Made by a program: the position numbers and the translations under genes. A DNA stretch of 64,000 nucleotides from Streptomyces lydicus. GTDB taxonomy: Bacteria > Actinomycetota > Actinomycetes > Streptomycetales > Streptomycetaceae. Positions 10,485 through 19,107 of the stretch are shown here, piece after piece. The notes under the pieces are model-generated. The model was not told the DNA's origin. It made no database searches and worked only from the letters and a program-made list of their open reading frames with translations. Each line of letters opens with the position of its first letter. Within the stretch, counting starts at the first letter, position 1. Location of the stretch: NCBI RefSeq assembly GCF_004125265.1, contig NZ_RDTE01000003.1, forward strand, positions 7,440,001 through 7,504,000, in the 5' to 3' direction.

Positions 10485-11747
10485 GTGAGCACCTTCAAGG
10501 CCCCCAAGGGCACCTACGACCTGATCCCGCCGCAGTCCGCCACCTATCTCGCGGTGCGCGAGGCGATCTCCGCGCCGCTGAAGAACTCCGGGTACGGCTA
10601 CATCGAGACGCCCGGCTTCGAGAACGTCGAGCTGTTCGCGCGCGGGGTCGGCGAGTCCACCGACATCGTGACCAAGGAGATGTACGCCTTCGAGACCAAG
10701 GGCGGCGACCGGCTGGCGCTGCGCCCCGAGGGCACCGCGTCCGTGCTGCGCGCCGCGCTGGAGGCCAACCTCCACAAGGCAGGCAACCTCCCCGTCAAGC
10801 TCTGGTACTCCGGCTCGTACTACCGCTACGAGCGTCCGCAGAAGGGGCGCTACCGCCACTTCTCCCAGGTCGGCGCCGAGGCCATCGGAGCCGAAGACCC
10901 GGCCCTGGACGCCGAGTTGATCATCCTGGCGGACCAGGCCTACCGCGCGCTGGGACTGCAGAACTTCCGCATCCTGCTCAACTCCCTGGGCGACAAGGAG
11001 TGCCGCCCCGTCTACCGCGCCGCGCTGCAGGACTTCCTGCGCGGGCTGGACCTGGACGAGGACACCCGGCGCCGGGTCGACATCAACCCGCTGCGGGTCC
11101 TGGACGACAAGCGCGAGGCGGTGCAGAAGCAGCTCGACGGGGCGCCCAGGCTCCGCGACTACCTCTGCGAGGCCTGCAAGGCGTACCACGAGCAGGTGCG
11201 CGAGCTGCTGACCGCGGCGGGCGTGGCCTTCGAGGACGCCGAGAAGCTGGTCCGCGGTCTGGACTACTACACCCGCACCACCTTCGAGTTCGTCCACGAC
11301 GGCCTGGGCTCGCAGTCCGCGGTGGGCGGCGGCGGCCGCTACGACGGCCTCTCCGAGATGATCGGCGGCCCCGCGCTGCCGTCCGTCGGCTGGGCGCTGG
11401 GCGTCGACCGTACGGTCCTGGCGCTGGAGGCGGAGGGGATCACGCTCGACATCCCCGCCGCCACCGCCGTGTACGCCGTCCCGCTCGGCGAGGAGGCCCG
11501 CCGGGTGCTGTTCGGCGTGGTCACCGAGCTGCGCCGGTCCGGGGTCGCCACCGACTTCGCGTTCGGCGGCAAGGGCCTGAAGAACGCCATGAAGTCCGCC
11601 AACCGCTCCGGCGCGCGGCTGGCGCTGGTGGCGGGCGAGCGGGACCTGGCCGAGGGCGTCGTCCAGCTCAAGGACCTGGAGAGCGGCGAGCAGGCCGCGG
11701 TGCCGCTGGACGGCGTGGCCGAAGAGGTCCGGCGCAGGCTGGGCTGA
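10485..11747 (+). CDS. hisS: Histidine-tRNA ligase
   Basis: Class II aminoacyl-tRNA synthetase charging tRNA-His. The protein opens with STFKAPKGTYDLIPP, the usual HisRS start, from the GTG at 10485. A GTG at 10470, overlapping the upstream stop, would add five residues, and neither has a strong ribosome binding site. Motif 2 (YSGSYYRYERPQKGRYRHFSQ), the histidine-binding GLDYYTRTTFEF near residue 259, and motif 3 (GWALGVDRTVLAL) are all intact. 420 residues matches the family. The C-terminal anticodon-binding domain ends at RRRLG. Confidence 0.96.
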   Translation: MSTFKAPKGTYDLIPPQSATYLAVREAISAPLKNSGYGYIETPGFENVELFARGVGESTDIVTKEMYAFETKGGDRLALRPEGTASVLRAALEANLHKAGNLPVKLWYSGSYYRYERPQKGRYRHFSQVGAEAIGAEDPALDAELIILADQAYRALGLQNFRILLNSLGDKECRPVYRAALQDFLRGLDLDEDTRRRVDINPLRVLDDKREAVQKQLDGAPRLRDYLCEACKAYHEQVRELLTAAGVAFEDAEKLVRGLDYYTRTTFEFVHDGLGSQSAVGGGGRYDGLSEMIGGPALPSVGWALGVDRTVLALEAEGITLDIPAATAVYAVPLGEEARRVLFGVVTELRRSGVATDFAFGGKGLKNAMKSANRSGARLALVAGERDLAEGVVQLKDLESGEQAAVPLDGVAEEVRRRLG

Positions 11748-11766
11748 CGCCGCGCGGCGGGTGAGG

Positions 11767-11804
11767 CGAGGGGCCCGACGGCGATCTGCCGCCCGGGCCC
11801 TTCG
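11767..11804 (+). terminator. Hairpin terminator after hisS
   Basis: CGAGGGGCCCG and CGGGCCCTTCG pair around an inner CGGC/GCCG stem, immediately downstream of hisS. Followed by TGCTG, without a long T-run. Confidence 0.7.
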
Positions 11805-11807
11805 TGC

Positions 11808-11886
11808 TGCCGGCGTCCCGTGTCCCTGCCGGGCGTCCTGCGTCAATGCCGGGCGTCCCGTGTCAATGCCGGCCGGGCGTTCATCC
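11808..11886. repeat. 20-base tandem repeat, about four units
   Basis: Units begin at 11808, 11827, 11847 and 11867. The central two (TGCCGGGCGTCCTGCGTCAA and TGCCGGGCGTCCCGTGTCAA) differ at two positions and the outer units are degenerate. It is non-coding, between the hisS terminator and the VKOR gene. Confidence 0.75.
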
Positions 11887-12114
11887 CGGCGGAGGGATTC
11901 CGGGACCGCCGCACCGGCGGGGGCGCGCCCCCGGACCGGCGGCCGGGCAGGCCGGAGCGGGGCGGAGCCTGAGAGAAGGCTGTGTGCGGCTGCTTCGTCT
12001 TTATGTTCATCGCACAGTGGGTCATGGTGGAGTTGGGGCAGAATGAACGGCGGTGCCGCGCTTGCGGACCCGTTTGCCCAGCCCCATCTCCCCAGGGATC
12101 GACGGAACGGCGAT
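11887..12114. other. Non-coding stretch before the VKOR gene
   Basis: GC-rich with small palindromes (for example GGGGGCGCGCCCCC near 11920). I see no convincing promoter. An in-frame ATG at 12043 could extend the downstream gene by 24 residues but is not favoured. Confidence 0.35.
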
Positions 12115-12756
12115 ATGACGACGACAGCGCTTGACGACGTGTCCACCGACGACGATCACGCGGGCGGCGCGGGCAGCATCGGTTCCGGCCGTGGCCTCGC
12201 GCTGCTCCTGGTGATCACCAGCGCGCTGGGCATCCTCGCGGCCTGGATCATCACCCTGGACAAGTTCGAGCTGCTGAAGGACCCGAGCTTCAAGCCGGGC
12301 TGCAGTCTCAATCCGATCATCTCCTGCACCAACATCATGCAGAGCAAGCAGGCCGAGGTCTTCGGTTTCCCGAACCCGATGGCCGGGCTGGTCGGCTTCG
12401 GCGTGGTCATCGCGATCGGCATGGCCCTGCTGGCCGGCGCCCGCTTCCGCCGCTGGTACTGGATCGGCCTGAACATCGGCACGGGCCTCGGCGCGGTCTT
12501 CTGCATGTGGCTGATGTCCCAGTCGCTGTACAGCATCAACTCGCTGTGCCTGTGGTGCACGCTGACCTGGTGCGTCACCATCCTGATGTTCTGGTACACC
12601 ACTGCCCACAACCTCAAGCACGGCATCATCCCGGCTCCCGCGGGGCTGCGCGCCGCGGTGGTGGAGTTCCACTGGGTGGTGCCCGTGGTCTGGTACGGCG
12701 TGATCGCGATGCTGATCCTCACCAAGTGGTGGTCGTACTGGAGCACGCTGCTCTAA
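12115..12756 (+). CDS. Vitamin K epoxide reductase (VKOR) family membrane protein
   Basis: Quinone-linked thiol oxidoreductase, in actinobacteria the usual partner of DsbA-like proteins for disulfide formation outside the membrane. 213 residues with about five hydrophobic segments. Key cysteines: a loop pair in the KPGCSLNPIISC region near residues 62-72 and the active-site CLWC at about residues 144-147. The ATG at 12115 gives the MTTTALDDV start, with only a weak ribosome binding site. It stands alone here, with no thioredoxin-fold partner next to it. Confidence 0.9.
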   Translation: MTTTALDDVSTDDDHAGGAGSIGSGRGLALLLVITSALGILAAWIITLDKFELLKDPSFKPGCSLNPIISCTNIMQSKQAEVFGFPNPMAGLVGFGVVIAIGMALLAGARFRRWYWIGLNIGTGLGAVFCMWLMSQSLYSINSLCLWCTLTWCVTILMFWYTTAHNLKHGIIPAPAGLRAAVVEFHWVVPVVWYGVIAMLILTKWWSYWSTLL

Positions 12757-12797
12757 GGGGCGGACGGCCCCCGGGCCCGCCCGCACGAACCCACCGC

Positions 12798-12831
12798 ACG
12801 CCCCGGCCGCCGTCAACGGCGGCCGGGGCGT
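12798..12831 (+). terminator. Hairpin terminator after the VKOR gene
   Basis: ACGCCCCGGCCGCCG and its complement form a 15-base stem with a TCAA loop, followed by TGTC. It lies about 30 bases before the rarA start. Confidence 0.8.
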
Positions 12832-12847
12832 TGTCAGTGGGGTGGCA

Positions 12848-12853
12848 TAGGCT
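12848..12853 (+). promoter_or_regulatory. Predicted rarA -10 (TAGGCT), leaderless type
   Basis: TAGGCT ends seven bases before the GTG at 12861 and no ribosome binding site is present, so the transcript probably starts at or next to the start codon. Confidence 0.45.
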
Positions 12854-12860
12854 CGTGGAC

Positions 12861-14231
12861 GTGGAGCCCGACCTGTTCACCGCCGCTGCCGAAGACCGTC
12901 AGGAGAAGGACCCCGCGGGGTCCCCGCTCGCCGTGCGGATGCGTCCGCGCACCCTCGACGAAGTCGTGGGCCAGCAGCATCTCCTCAAGCCGGGTTCGCC
13001 GCTGCGGCGGCTGGTCGGCGAGGGCAACGGGGGACCGGCCGGGCCGTCGTCGGTGTTCCTGTGGGGGCCGCCGGGCATCGGCAAGACGACCCTCGCGTAT
13101 GTCGTCAGCCAGGCGACGAACAAGCGCTTCGTGGAGCTCTCGGCGATCACGGCGGGCGTCAAGGAGGTCCGCGCGGTGATCGACGGCGCCCGGCGCGCCT
13201 CGGGCGGCTTCGGCAAGGAGACCGTCCTCTTCCTGGACGAGATCCACCGCTTCAGCAAGGCCCAGCAGGATTCCCTGCTGCCCGCCGTGGAGAACCGCTG
13301 GGTCACCCTGATCGCCGCGACGACCGAGAACCCCTATTTCTCGGTGATCTCGCCGCTGCTGTCCCGCTCGCTGCTGCTGACCCTCGAACCCCTCACGGAC
13401 GACGATCTGCGCGGGCTGCTGCGGCGCGCGCTGAGCGATGCGCGCGGGCTGGCGGGCTCGGTCACCCTCCCCGAGGACACCGAGGGGCATCTGCTGCGGA
13501 TCGCCGGCGGCGACGCCCGGCGGGCGCTGACGGCCCTGGAGGCCGGTGCGGGATCCGCGCTGTCCAAGGGCGAGAAGGAGATCACCCTCCAGACGCTGGA
13601 GGAGTCCGTCGACCGGGCGGCGGTGAAGTACGACCGGGACGGCGATCAGCACTACGACGTCGCCAGCGCGCTGATCAAGTCCATCCGGGGCTCGGACGTC
13701 GATGCCGCGCTGCACTACCTCGCGCGGATGATCGAGGCGGGGGAGGACCCGCGCTTCATCGCCCGCCGACTGATGATCTCGGCGAGCGAGGACATCGGCC
13801 TGGCCGATCCGACGGCCCTGCAGACCGCGGTGGCCGCAGCCCAGGCCGTGGCGATGATCGGCTTCCCGGAGGCCCGGATCACGCTGAGCCAGGCCACCAT
13901 CGCGCTCGCCCTGGCGCCGAAATCCAACGCCGCGTACATGGCGATCGACGCCGCCCTGGCGGACGTCCGGGCCGGTCAGGCGGGTGCGGTGCCGCCGCAT
14001 CTGCGCGACAGCCACTACAAGGGCGCCCAGAAGCTCGGCCACGGCCAGGGCTATCAGTACCCGCACGACCTGCCGGGCGGCATCGCGGCCCAGCAGTACG
14101 CACCGGACGAGGTGCATGGCAAGCGGTATTACGAACCCACCCGCCATGGCGCGGAGGCGCGCTACGCCGATGTGGCCGAACGGGTCCGCGCCCGCCTGCG
14201 CTCGGCCTCCGGCGAGGCGGCCACGGAATAG
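12861..14231 (+). CDS. rarA: Replication-associated recombination protein A (RarA/MgsA)
   Basis: AAA+ ATPase of the clamp-loader clade acting at stalled replication forks. GTG 12861 gives the start VEPDLFTAAAED; an in-frame GTG two codons upstream is an alternative. Motifs: VRMRPRTLDEVVGQQHLL near residue 22, Walker A GPPGIGKTT near 71, Walker B VLFLDEIHRF near 121, sensor-1 AATTENP near 151, and the C-terminal tetramer region with RLMISASEDIGLADP. 456 residues, as expected. Convergent with the DUF2470 gene, 43 bases away. Confidence 0.94.
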   Translation: MEPDLFTAAAEDRQEKDPAGSPLAVRMRPRTLDEVVGQQHLLKPGSPLRRLVGEGNGGPAGPSSVFLWGPPGIGKTTLAYVVSQATNKRFVELSAITAGVKEVRAVIDGARRASGGFGKETVLFLDEIHRFSKAQQDSLLPAVENRWVTLIAATTENPYFSVISPLLSRSLLLTLEPLTDDDLRGLLRRALSDARGLAGSVTLPEDTEGHLLRIAGGDARRALTALEAGAGSALSKGEKEITLQTLEESVDRAAVKYDRDGDQHYDVASALIKSIRGSDVDAALHYLARMIEAGEDPRFIARRLMISASEDIGLADPTALQTAVAAAQAVAMIGFPEARITLSQATIALALAPKSNAAYMAIDAALADVRAGQAGAVPPHLRDSHYKGAQKLGHGQGYQYPHDLPGGIAAQQYAPDEVHGKRYYEPTRHGAEARYADVAERVRARLRSASGEAATE

Positions 14232-14274
14232 AGCCGGTCTCCGGGCTCCGGCCCCGGCCGCTCCGCACGCCCGG

Positions 14275-15153
14275 CTACTCGGCCGCCGCCTCGAAGAGCC
14301 GATGCATCGCCCGCCGCAGCTCCGCCACGTCCCGTACGGGCTCGGGGAAGTCGAACCGCGCGTCGAAGGACCGCTGCCCGGCGTCGGTGAAGCGGACCCG
14401 CAGACCGAAGCGGTCCAGGCCCACCGGCACGGCCCGGTCGCGTACCCCGCAGGCGTCCTTACGGTCGCCGAGCAGGGCGCACAGCCCGCGCACCTGCTCG
14501 CTGTGCGCGGAATGCAGATGCTGCAGCAACTCCGCCTCGTGGGGCGCCAGCGGATCGGGGGCCGCGACGGCGAACTCGTCGGGCTCGACGGGCTCGGCGC
14601 CCCACAGATCGTCCACCGCGCCCTCACCGACCTCCAGGCGCAGCATCATCCAGGCGGTCCGCCCGTACAGGCCCGGTGCCGGGTCCGGCTGCAGCGCCTC
14701 ACCGATGCCCAGCAACTCGCCCACCGGGTGCCGCTCGGCGAGCAGCATCGCGGCCTCGGCGCGCTGCTCATTGCGTACGGGGGTCAGCCAGCCGGCCACC
14801 CAGGCCCGTCCGCGGATGCGATGAGGCACCGAAACCGGCGCGACGTCCGTGATCTCCATCACGGCTGTGAGGTCGTCGTCCTGTGCGTGTGCGGCCGCCC
14901 GAGCCGCCGCAGAGTCCCCTGGAACCAGCAACAGCACGTCTCCACCGGGTGTCACGGTCCGGCAGACGGGAGCCGAGAGGCCGGCTTCGTCGGGGTCCTC
15001 GACACCGGGGATGCTCAAGGACGCCATACCATGGGACTCGACGAGGGTTCGTATGCGCTCGGCGGCGGAGGGCTGCTGGGCGCCTTCCACGGGACGCGGC
15101 TGACCCGCCTCGGTGCGGTGTGCACTGGGCAGGGGGATCCCAGGTCGAAACAT
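14275..15153 (-). CDS. HugZ-like protein: split beta-barrel plus C-terminal DUF2470
   Basis: 292 residues from the ATG at 15153, which follows GAGGAG. Residues about 30-140 (AERIRTLVESHGMASLSIPGV...GDVLLLVPGDS) look like a pyridoxamine-oxidase-type split barrel, and the C-terminal ~90 residues (ELLQHLHSAHSEQVRGL...DAGQRSFDARFDFPEPV) form the DUF2470 domain. This domain pair is shared with heme-binding or heme-degrading HugZ-type proteins, so a role in heme or iron use is a reasonable inference rather than shown. An iron-box-like palindrome lies 16 bases upstream of its start. Divergent from rpsD, with only 56 bases between starts. Confidence 0.75.
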   Translation of the reverse strand: MFRPGIPLPSAHRTEAGQPRPVEGAQQPSAAERIRTLVESHGMASLSIPGVEDPDEAGLSAPVCRTVTPGGDVLLLVPGDSAAARAAAHAQDDDLTAVMEITDVAPVSVPHRIRGRAWVAGWLTPVRNEQRAEAAMLLAERHPVGELLGIGEALQPDPAPGLYGRTAWMMLRLEVGEGAVDDLWGAEPVEPDEFAVAAPDPLAPHEAELLQHLHSAHSEQVRGLCALLGDRKDACGVRDRAVPVGLDRFGLRVRFTDAGQRSFDARFDFPEPVRDVAELRRAMHRLFEAAAE

Positions 15154-15168
15154 GCGTTCTCCTCGCGC

Positions 15169-15187
15169 TAAGGTAAGCCTCACCTAA
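15169..15187. promoter_or_regulatory. Iron-box-like operator (DmdR/IdeR/DtxR type)
   Basis: Read on the minus strand the 19 bases are TTAGGTGAGGCTTACCTTA, matching 16 of 19 positions of the DmdR/IdeR consensus TTAGGTTAGGCTCACCTAA. It sits between the start codons of the DUF2470 gene and rpsD, where a bound repressor would block the first and could affect the second. Binding itself is inference. Confidence 0.65.
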
Positions 15188-15209
15188 CTTACATGGAGGA
15201 ACGTTCCAC

Positions 15210-15821
15210 GTGAACCAGTCGCGTCCCAAGGTCAAGAAGTCCCGCGCGCTCGGCATCGCGCTGACGCCGAAGGCCGTCAAGTACTTCGAGGCCCGTCCCT
15301 ACCCGCCCGGCGAGCACGGCCGTGGCCGCAAGCAGAGCAGTGACTACAAGGTCCGTCTGCTCGAGAAGCAGCGCCTGCGTGCGCAGTACGACATCAGCGA
15401 GCGCCAGATGGCGCGTGCCTACGACCGCGCTCGGAAGGTCGAAGGCAAGACCGGCGAAGCGCTGATCATCGAGCTTGAGCGCCGTCTGGACGCGCTCGTC
15501 CTGCGGTCGGGCATCGCCCGCACCATCTACCAGGCTCGTCAGATGGTCGTCCACGGCCACATCTCGGTGAACGACCGCAAGGTCGACAAGCCGTCCTTCC
15601 GCGTCCGCCCCGGCGATGTCGTCATGGTCCGCGAGCGCAGCCGCGAGAAGCACCCCTTCCAGGTCGCCCGCGAGGGTGGCTACGACACCGAGGGCGAGAC
15701 CCCGCGCTACCTCGAGGTCAACCTGCCGGCTCTGGCGTTCCGTCTCGACCGGGACCCGAACCGCAAGGAGATCCCGGTGATCTGCGACGAGCAGCTCGTC
15801 GTCGAGTACTACGCCCGCTAA
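15210..15821 (+). CDS. rpsD: 30S ribosomal protein S4
   Basis: Primary 16S rRNA-binding protein that nucleates 30S assembly. GTG at 15210 after ATGGAGGAACG. The S4 RNA-binding module is clear (RLDALVLRSGIARTIYQARQMVVHGHISVN near residue 90). The N-terminus lacks the cysteine cluster of zinc-binding S4, so this is the cysteine-free form. 203 residues. It is a single isolated gene, apart from the alpha-operon location of other bacteria, as is normal for Streptomyces. Confidence 0.97.
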   Translation: MNQSRPKVKKSRALGIALTPKAVKYFEARPYPPGEHGRGRKQSSDYKVRLLEKQRLRAQYDISERQMARAYDRARKVEGKTGEALIIELERRLDALVLRSGIARTIYQARQMVVHGHISVNDRKVDKPSFRVRPGDVVMVRERSREKHPFQVAREGGYDTEGETPRYLEVNLPALAFRLDRDPNRKEIPVICDEQLVVEYYAR

Positions 15822-15852
15822 GCACCACAGCAGGCACAGCGCCACGCGCTCG

Positions 15853-15894
15853 GCCCGCCGTCTCCCCGCCCTCGCGGTGGGGGAGGCGGCGGGC
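15853..15894. terminator. Bidirectional terminator between rpsD and the ATPase gene
   Basis: GCCCGCCG...CGGCGGGC with an inner CTCCCC/GGGGAG stem. It ends exactly at the stop codon of the convergent gene and is 30 bases past rpsD. Confidence 0.75.
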
Positions 15895-18126
15895 TCATTC
15901 GTGCCCGGGTGCCGTGCTCCGCACCGTGCGCAGCCGCGTGGGCAGCAGGCCGGCGGGCCGCAGGACCCGGGCCACCGCCGCGTCCAGGTCGAGCCGTTCG
16001 CCCGCGCGCCGGAAGTGCTCGTAGCGCTCGTCCCCCAGCCGCTCGCGCGCCTGCTCCTCGCACCGCTCGTGCGGCCGGTTGAAGTGGCGCGAGCCGAACA
16101 GCGGCAGCCCCACCGAGGGCCAGATCCGCCCGGCGGCGCCCTGCAGCACCGCCGCCTCCTCCGCGTCGCCCTCGCCGAGCGTCACCAGGGCCAGCAGCTC
16201 GATCGCCAGCACCGCCCCGAGCAGATCGTGGAAGGTGTGATCGATGGCCAGGCACTGCTCCAGCAGCGCACGGGCCCGCCCGCCGTCGCCACGGGACCAG
16301 GCCGCGAAGGCCAGCACGTACTGGGCGTACGCCAGCGTCCAGCGCTCGCCGTGCTCCTCGCACACCGCCAGGACGTCCTCGCACAGGCGCACCGCGTCCG
16401 CCAGCTCGCCCTGGAAGGCCACCGCCATCGCCAGCTCGATCTGCCCCAGCAGCACATTGCTGTTGAGCTCGCCGATCTCCCGGTAGCGCTCCAGCGCCGC
16501 GCGCAGCAGCTTCTCGGCACGCGGCATATCGTCGCTGACCAGGGCCAGACAGCCGGTGCGGTGCAGCGCATACGCGGCCGCGGTGGCGTTGCCGGTCCGC
16601 TCGGCCTCGTCACGGCACTCCTGCAGGGCCCCCAGCGCGCCGACGGTGTCCCCCTGGAGCACCGCGACATAGCCGGCCACCCACAGCGCCTTCATCCGCG
16701 CCTCGTCGTGGCTGCTCTCCAGCTCCAGGGCCCGGTCCAGCCAGTGCCGGCCCTCCGCGAGCCGGCCGCAGCCCACCCAGTAGAACCACAGCGTGCCCGC
16801 CAGGTACTGGCCCAGGTGGATATCGGCGGGACTCTCCAGGCTCTGCTCCAGCGCCACCCGCACATTCGGCAGGTCGGCCTCGATCCGGGCCGCGATCTCG
16901 GCCTGCCGGGAGCTGAACCAGTCCAGTTCGCACCAGGTGGCCAGCCCCAGATACCAGTCGCGGTGCCGCCGCCGCAGCCGCTCGCCGTCGGGCGTCACCG
17001 CCAGCCAGCCCGCCCCGTAGACCCGAACGGTGTCCAGCATGCGGTAGCGGACCCCGGCCGCGGTCTCCTCGCGCACCAGCACCGACTGGGTGACCAACTC
17101 GGTGAGGACGTCGAGGAGTTCACCGGCCGGCAGCTCCGGCCCCGAGCAGACGTACTCGGCCGCCTCCAGGTCGAAGTGTCCGGCGAAGACCGACAGCCGC
17201 GCCCACAGCAGCCGTTCCTCGGGCGTGCACAGCTCATGGCTCCAGCCGATCGCGGTGCGCAGCGTCTGGTGGCGGGGCGGGGGTCCGCCCGGCTCGCGCG
17301 GGGCCGGGAGTGTGGCCCGGGGCTCCTCCTGCCCGAACGGGACGGAGAGTCCGGGGGAGCGGCGCGGGCGGGTGCCCGTCAGCAGCCGGAAACGGTCGTC
17401 GAGCCGGTGCAGCACCTGGTCCACGGACAGGGCGCGCAGTCGTCCGGCGGCCAGTTCCAGCGCGAGCGGAATGCCGTCCAGCCGGTCGCAGAGCTCGGTG
17501 ACCGCCGCCTCGTCGGCCGGCCCGACGGTGAACCCGGGGACGACGGCGGCGGCGCGCTCGGCGAAGAGGGCGGCCGCGTCGGCGGTGGTCATCGGCGCCA
17601 GCGGCACGGTCCGCTCACCGTCCAGCCCGAGCGGCCGCCGGCCCGCGGCCAGCACCTTCAGCCCGGGGGCGCGGCGCAGCAGCGCTCCGGTCAGGTCGGC
17701 GCAGGCGTCGACCAGGTGCTCGTAGCCGTCCAGGACGAGCAGCAGGTCCCGGTCGGCGAGGAGGTCGCACAGCGCGGAGCGCACCGGGCGGGCGCTGTGG
17801 CCGGTGGCTCCCAGCGCCTCGGCGACGGTGTGCTCCAGGAGGTGGGGCTCGTGCAGGGCGGCCAGCTCGACCAGCCACACCCCATCGCAGAAGCGATCCT
17901 GCAAGATCCCTGCCGCCTGGCGGGCGAGCCGCGATTTGCCGACGCCGCCCAGGCCGGTGAGGGTCACCAGCCGGGCGGATTCCAGCTGCCGTGCCAGCGC
18001 GGCCAGTTCGTCGCGGCGGCCGGTGAAGCCGCCCAGCTCCGCGGGCAGATTCCCCGGCCGGTCCGGCTCCCGCAGACGCGCGGGGGAGGGGCGGGGAGCA
18101 GGGCCGGGGCGCGTGAGGCGTCGCAT
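15895..18126 (-). CDS. NB-ARC/TPR signal-transduction ATPase without a DNA-binding domain
   Basis: 743 residues from the ATG at 18126; a start 13 codons earlier is possible and neither has a clear ribosome binding site. Near the N-terminus comes a STAND-type ATPase: Walker A GLGGVGKSRLA (about residues 58-68), Walker B LLLVLDGYEHLV (about 130), a sensor-like LAAGRRPLG, and GIPLALELAAGRLR. A winged-helix-like segment and helical TPR-type repeats follow to the end. It resembles the C-terminal two thirds of AfsR/LuxR-type regulators, but I see neither an OmpR/SARP domain at the front nor a LuxR HTH at the back. Target unknown. Confidence 0.8.
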   Translation of the reverse strand: MRRLTRPGPAPRPSPARLREPDRPGNLPAELGGFTGRRDELAALARQLESARLVTLTGLGGVGKSRLARQAAGILQDRFCDGVWLVELAALHEPHLLEHTVAEALGATGHSARPVRSALCDLLADRDLLLVLDGYEHLVDACADLTGALLRRAPGLKVLAAGRRPLGLDGERTVPLAPMTTADAAALFAERAAAVVPGFTVGPADEAAVTELCDRLDGIPLALELAAGRLRALSVDQVLHRLDDRFRLLTGTRPRRSPGLSVPFGQEEPRATLPAPREPGGPPPRHQTLRTAIGWSHELCTPEERLLWARLSVFAGHFDLEAAEYVCSGPELPAGELLDVLTELVTQSVLVREETAAGVRYRMLDTVRVYGAGWLAVTPDGERLRRRHRDWYLGLATWCELDWFSSRQAEIAARIEADLPNVRVALEQSLESPADIHLGQYLAGTLWFYWVGCGRLAEGRHWLDRALELESSHDEARMKALWVAGYVAVLQGDTVGALGALQECRDEAERTGNATAAAYALHRTGCLALVSDDMPRAEKLLRAALERYREIGELNSNVLLGQIELAMAVAFQGELADAVRLCEDVLAVCEEHGERWTLAYAQYVLAFAAWSRGDGGRARALLEQCLAIDHTFHDLLGAVLAIELLALVTLGEGDAEEAAVLQGAAGRIWPSVGLPLFGSRHFNRPHERCEEQARERLGDERYEHFRRAGERLDLDAAVARVLRPAGLLPTRLRTVRSTAPGHE

Positions 18127-18319
18127 GGCACACGGAGCGTACTCGGCGGGATGCGGACCGTACAATCACGCCTCGGGAATCCCGGGCCCGCGCTCCGCGT
18201 TCGAGGGGGAACGGGGTACGGACGGACAGTCACGGCGCGATAAGGTCAAGGGTGCCGTTCGAGCGGGAGCGCCGAGCGGGAATGAGCCCAGACCAAATCA
18301 TTCGGAGTGTGGTGCCGAC

Positions 18320-18754
18320 GTGTCCGGTGGAGAGGTGGCCGGGATCCTCGTGGCCGTCTTCTGGGCGATCCTGGTGTCGTTCCTCGCCCTTGTGCTGGTG
18401 AGGCTCGCGCAGACGCTCAAGGCGACCACCAAGATGGTGGCCGAGGTGTCCGAGCAGGCCGTCCCGCTGCTGGCCGACGCCTCCGCGACCGTCCGCTCCG
18501 CGCACACCCAGCTGGCCCGCGTCGACGCCATCGCCGCCGACGTCCAGGAGGTCACCGCCAACGCCTCCGCGCTCTCCACGACCGTCTCCTCCGCCTTCGG
18601 CGGCCCGCTGGTCAAGGTCGCGGCGTTCGGCTACGGCGTGCGCCGCGCGATCGGCAAGAAGGGTGAGCCGGAACCCGAGCGCACCGTCCTCCTCGGCCGT
18701 ACCCTGCCCGGCGCCCGCCGCGGCGGGCGCCGCAACCGTCGCTCCAAGGACTGA
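18320..18754 (+). CDS. DUF948 membrane protein
   Basis: 144 residues. The GTG at 18320 follows CGGAG at 18303-18307 (spacing about 12, so the start is moderately sure). One N-terminal membrane helix (GGEVAGILVAVFWAILVSFLALVLVRL), then a helical stretch of the kind seen in DUF948 proteins (LADASATVRSAHTQLARVDAIAADVQEVTANASAL), and a basic Arg-rich end. Function unknown. Nine bases before the next gene and in an operon with alaS, as in other actinobacteria. Confidence 0.8.
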   Translation: MSGGEVAGILVAVFWAILVSFLALVLVRLAQTLKATTKMVAEVSEQAVPLLADASATVRSAHTQLARVDAIAADVQEVTANASALSTTVSSAFGGPLVKVAAFGYGVRRAIGKKGEPEPERTVLLGRTLPGARRGGRRNRRSKD

Positions 18755-18762
18755 TCACAGCG

Positions 18763-19107
18763 ATGTTCCGCCGCGCATTCTGGTTCACCACCGGCGCCGC
18801 CGCCGGCGTCTGGGCCACCAACAAGGTCCACCGCAAGCTGCGCAAGCTGCAGCCCGACAGCCTCGCCGCACAGGCCGCGGACCGCGCCGTCGAGACCGGA
18901 CACCGGCTGCGCCAATTTGCATTGGACGTACGGGCCGGAATGGCGGACCGTGAAGAGCAGCTGCACGAGGCCCTGGGCCTCGGCGGGACGGGCGAGGTGC
19001 GCGAGCTGCCCGCGCCGCGCCATGCGGTGCTCGAACCGCAGTACCGCACCACGAGAACAACCGGACAAACCGGTCTGACCGGACCGACTGGAAAAGAGGA
19101 CCACTGA
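18763..19107 (+). CDS. Small membrane-associated protein (DUF6167-like)
   Basis: 114 residues. Starts MFRRAFWFTTGAAAGVWATNKVHRKL, a short hydrophobic anchor followed by a basic then charged helical region (EQLHEALGLGG). No catalytic motif is seen. Its stop codon shares one base with the alaS start (TGATG), so it is translationally coupled to alaS. Family assignment is by general resemblance and gene order only. Confidence 0.7.
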   Translation: MFRRAFWFTTGAAAGVWATNKVHRKLRKLQPDSLAAQAADRAVETGHRLRQFALDVRAGMADREEQLHEALGLGGTGEVRELPAPRHAVLEPQYRTTRTTGQTGLTGPTGKEDH

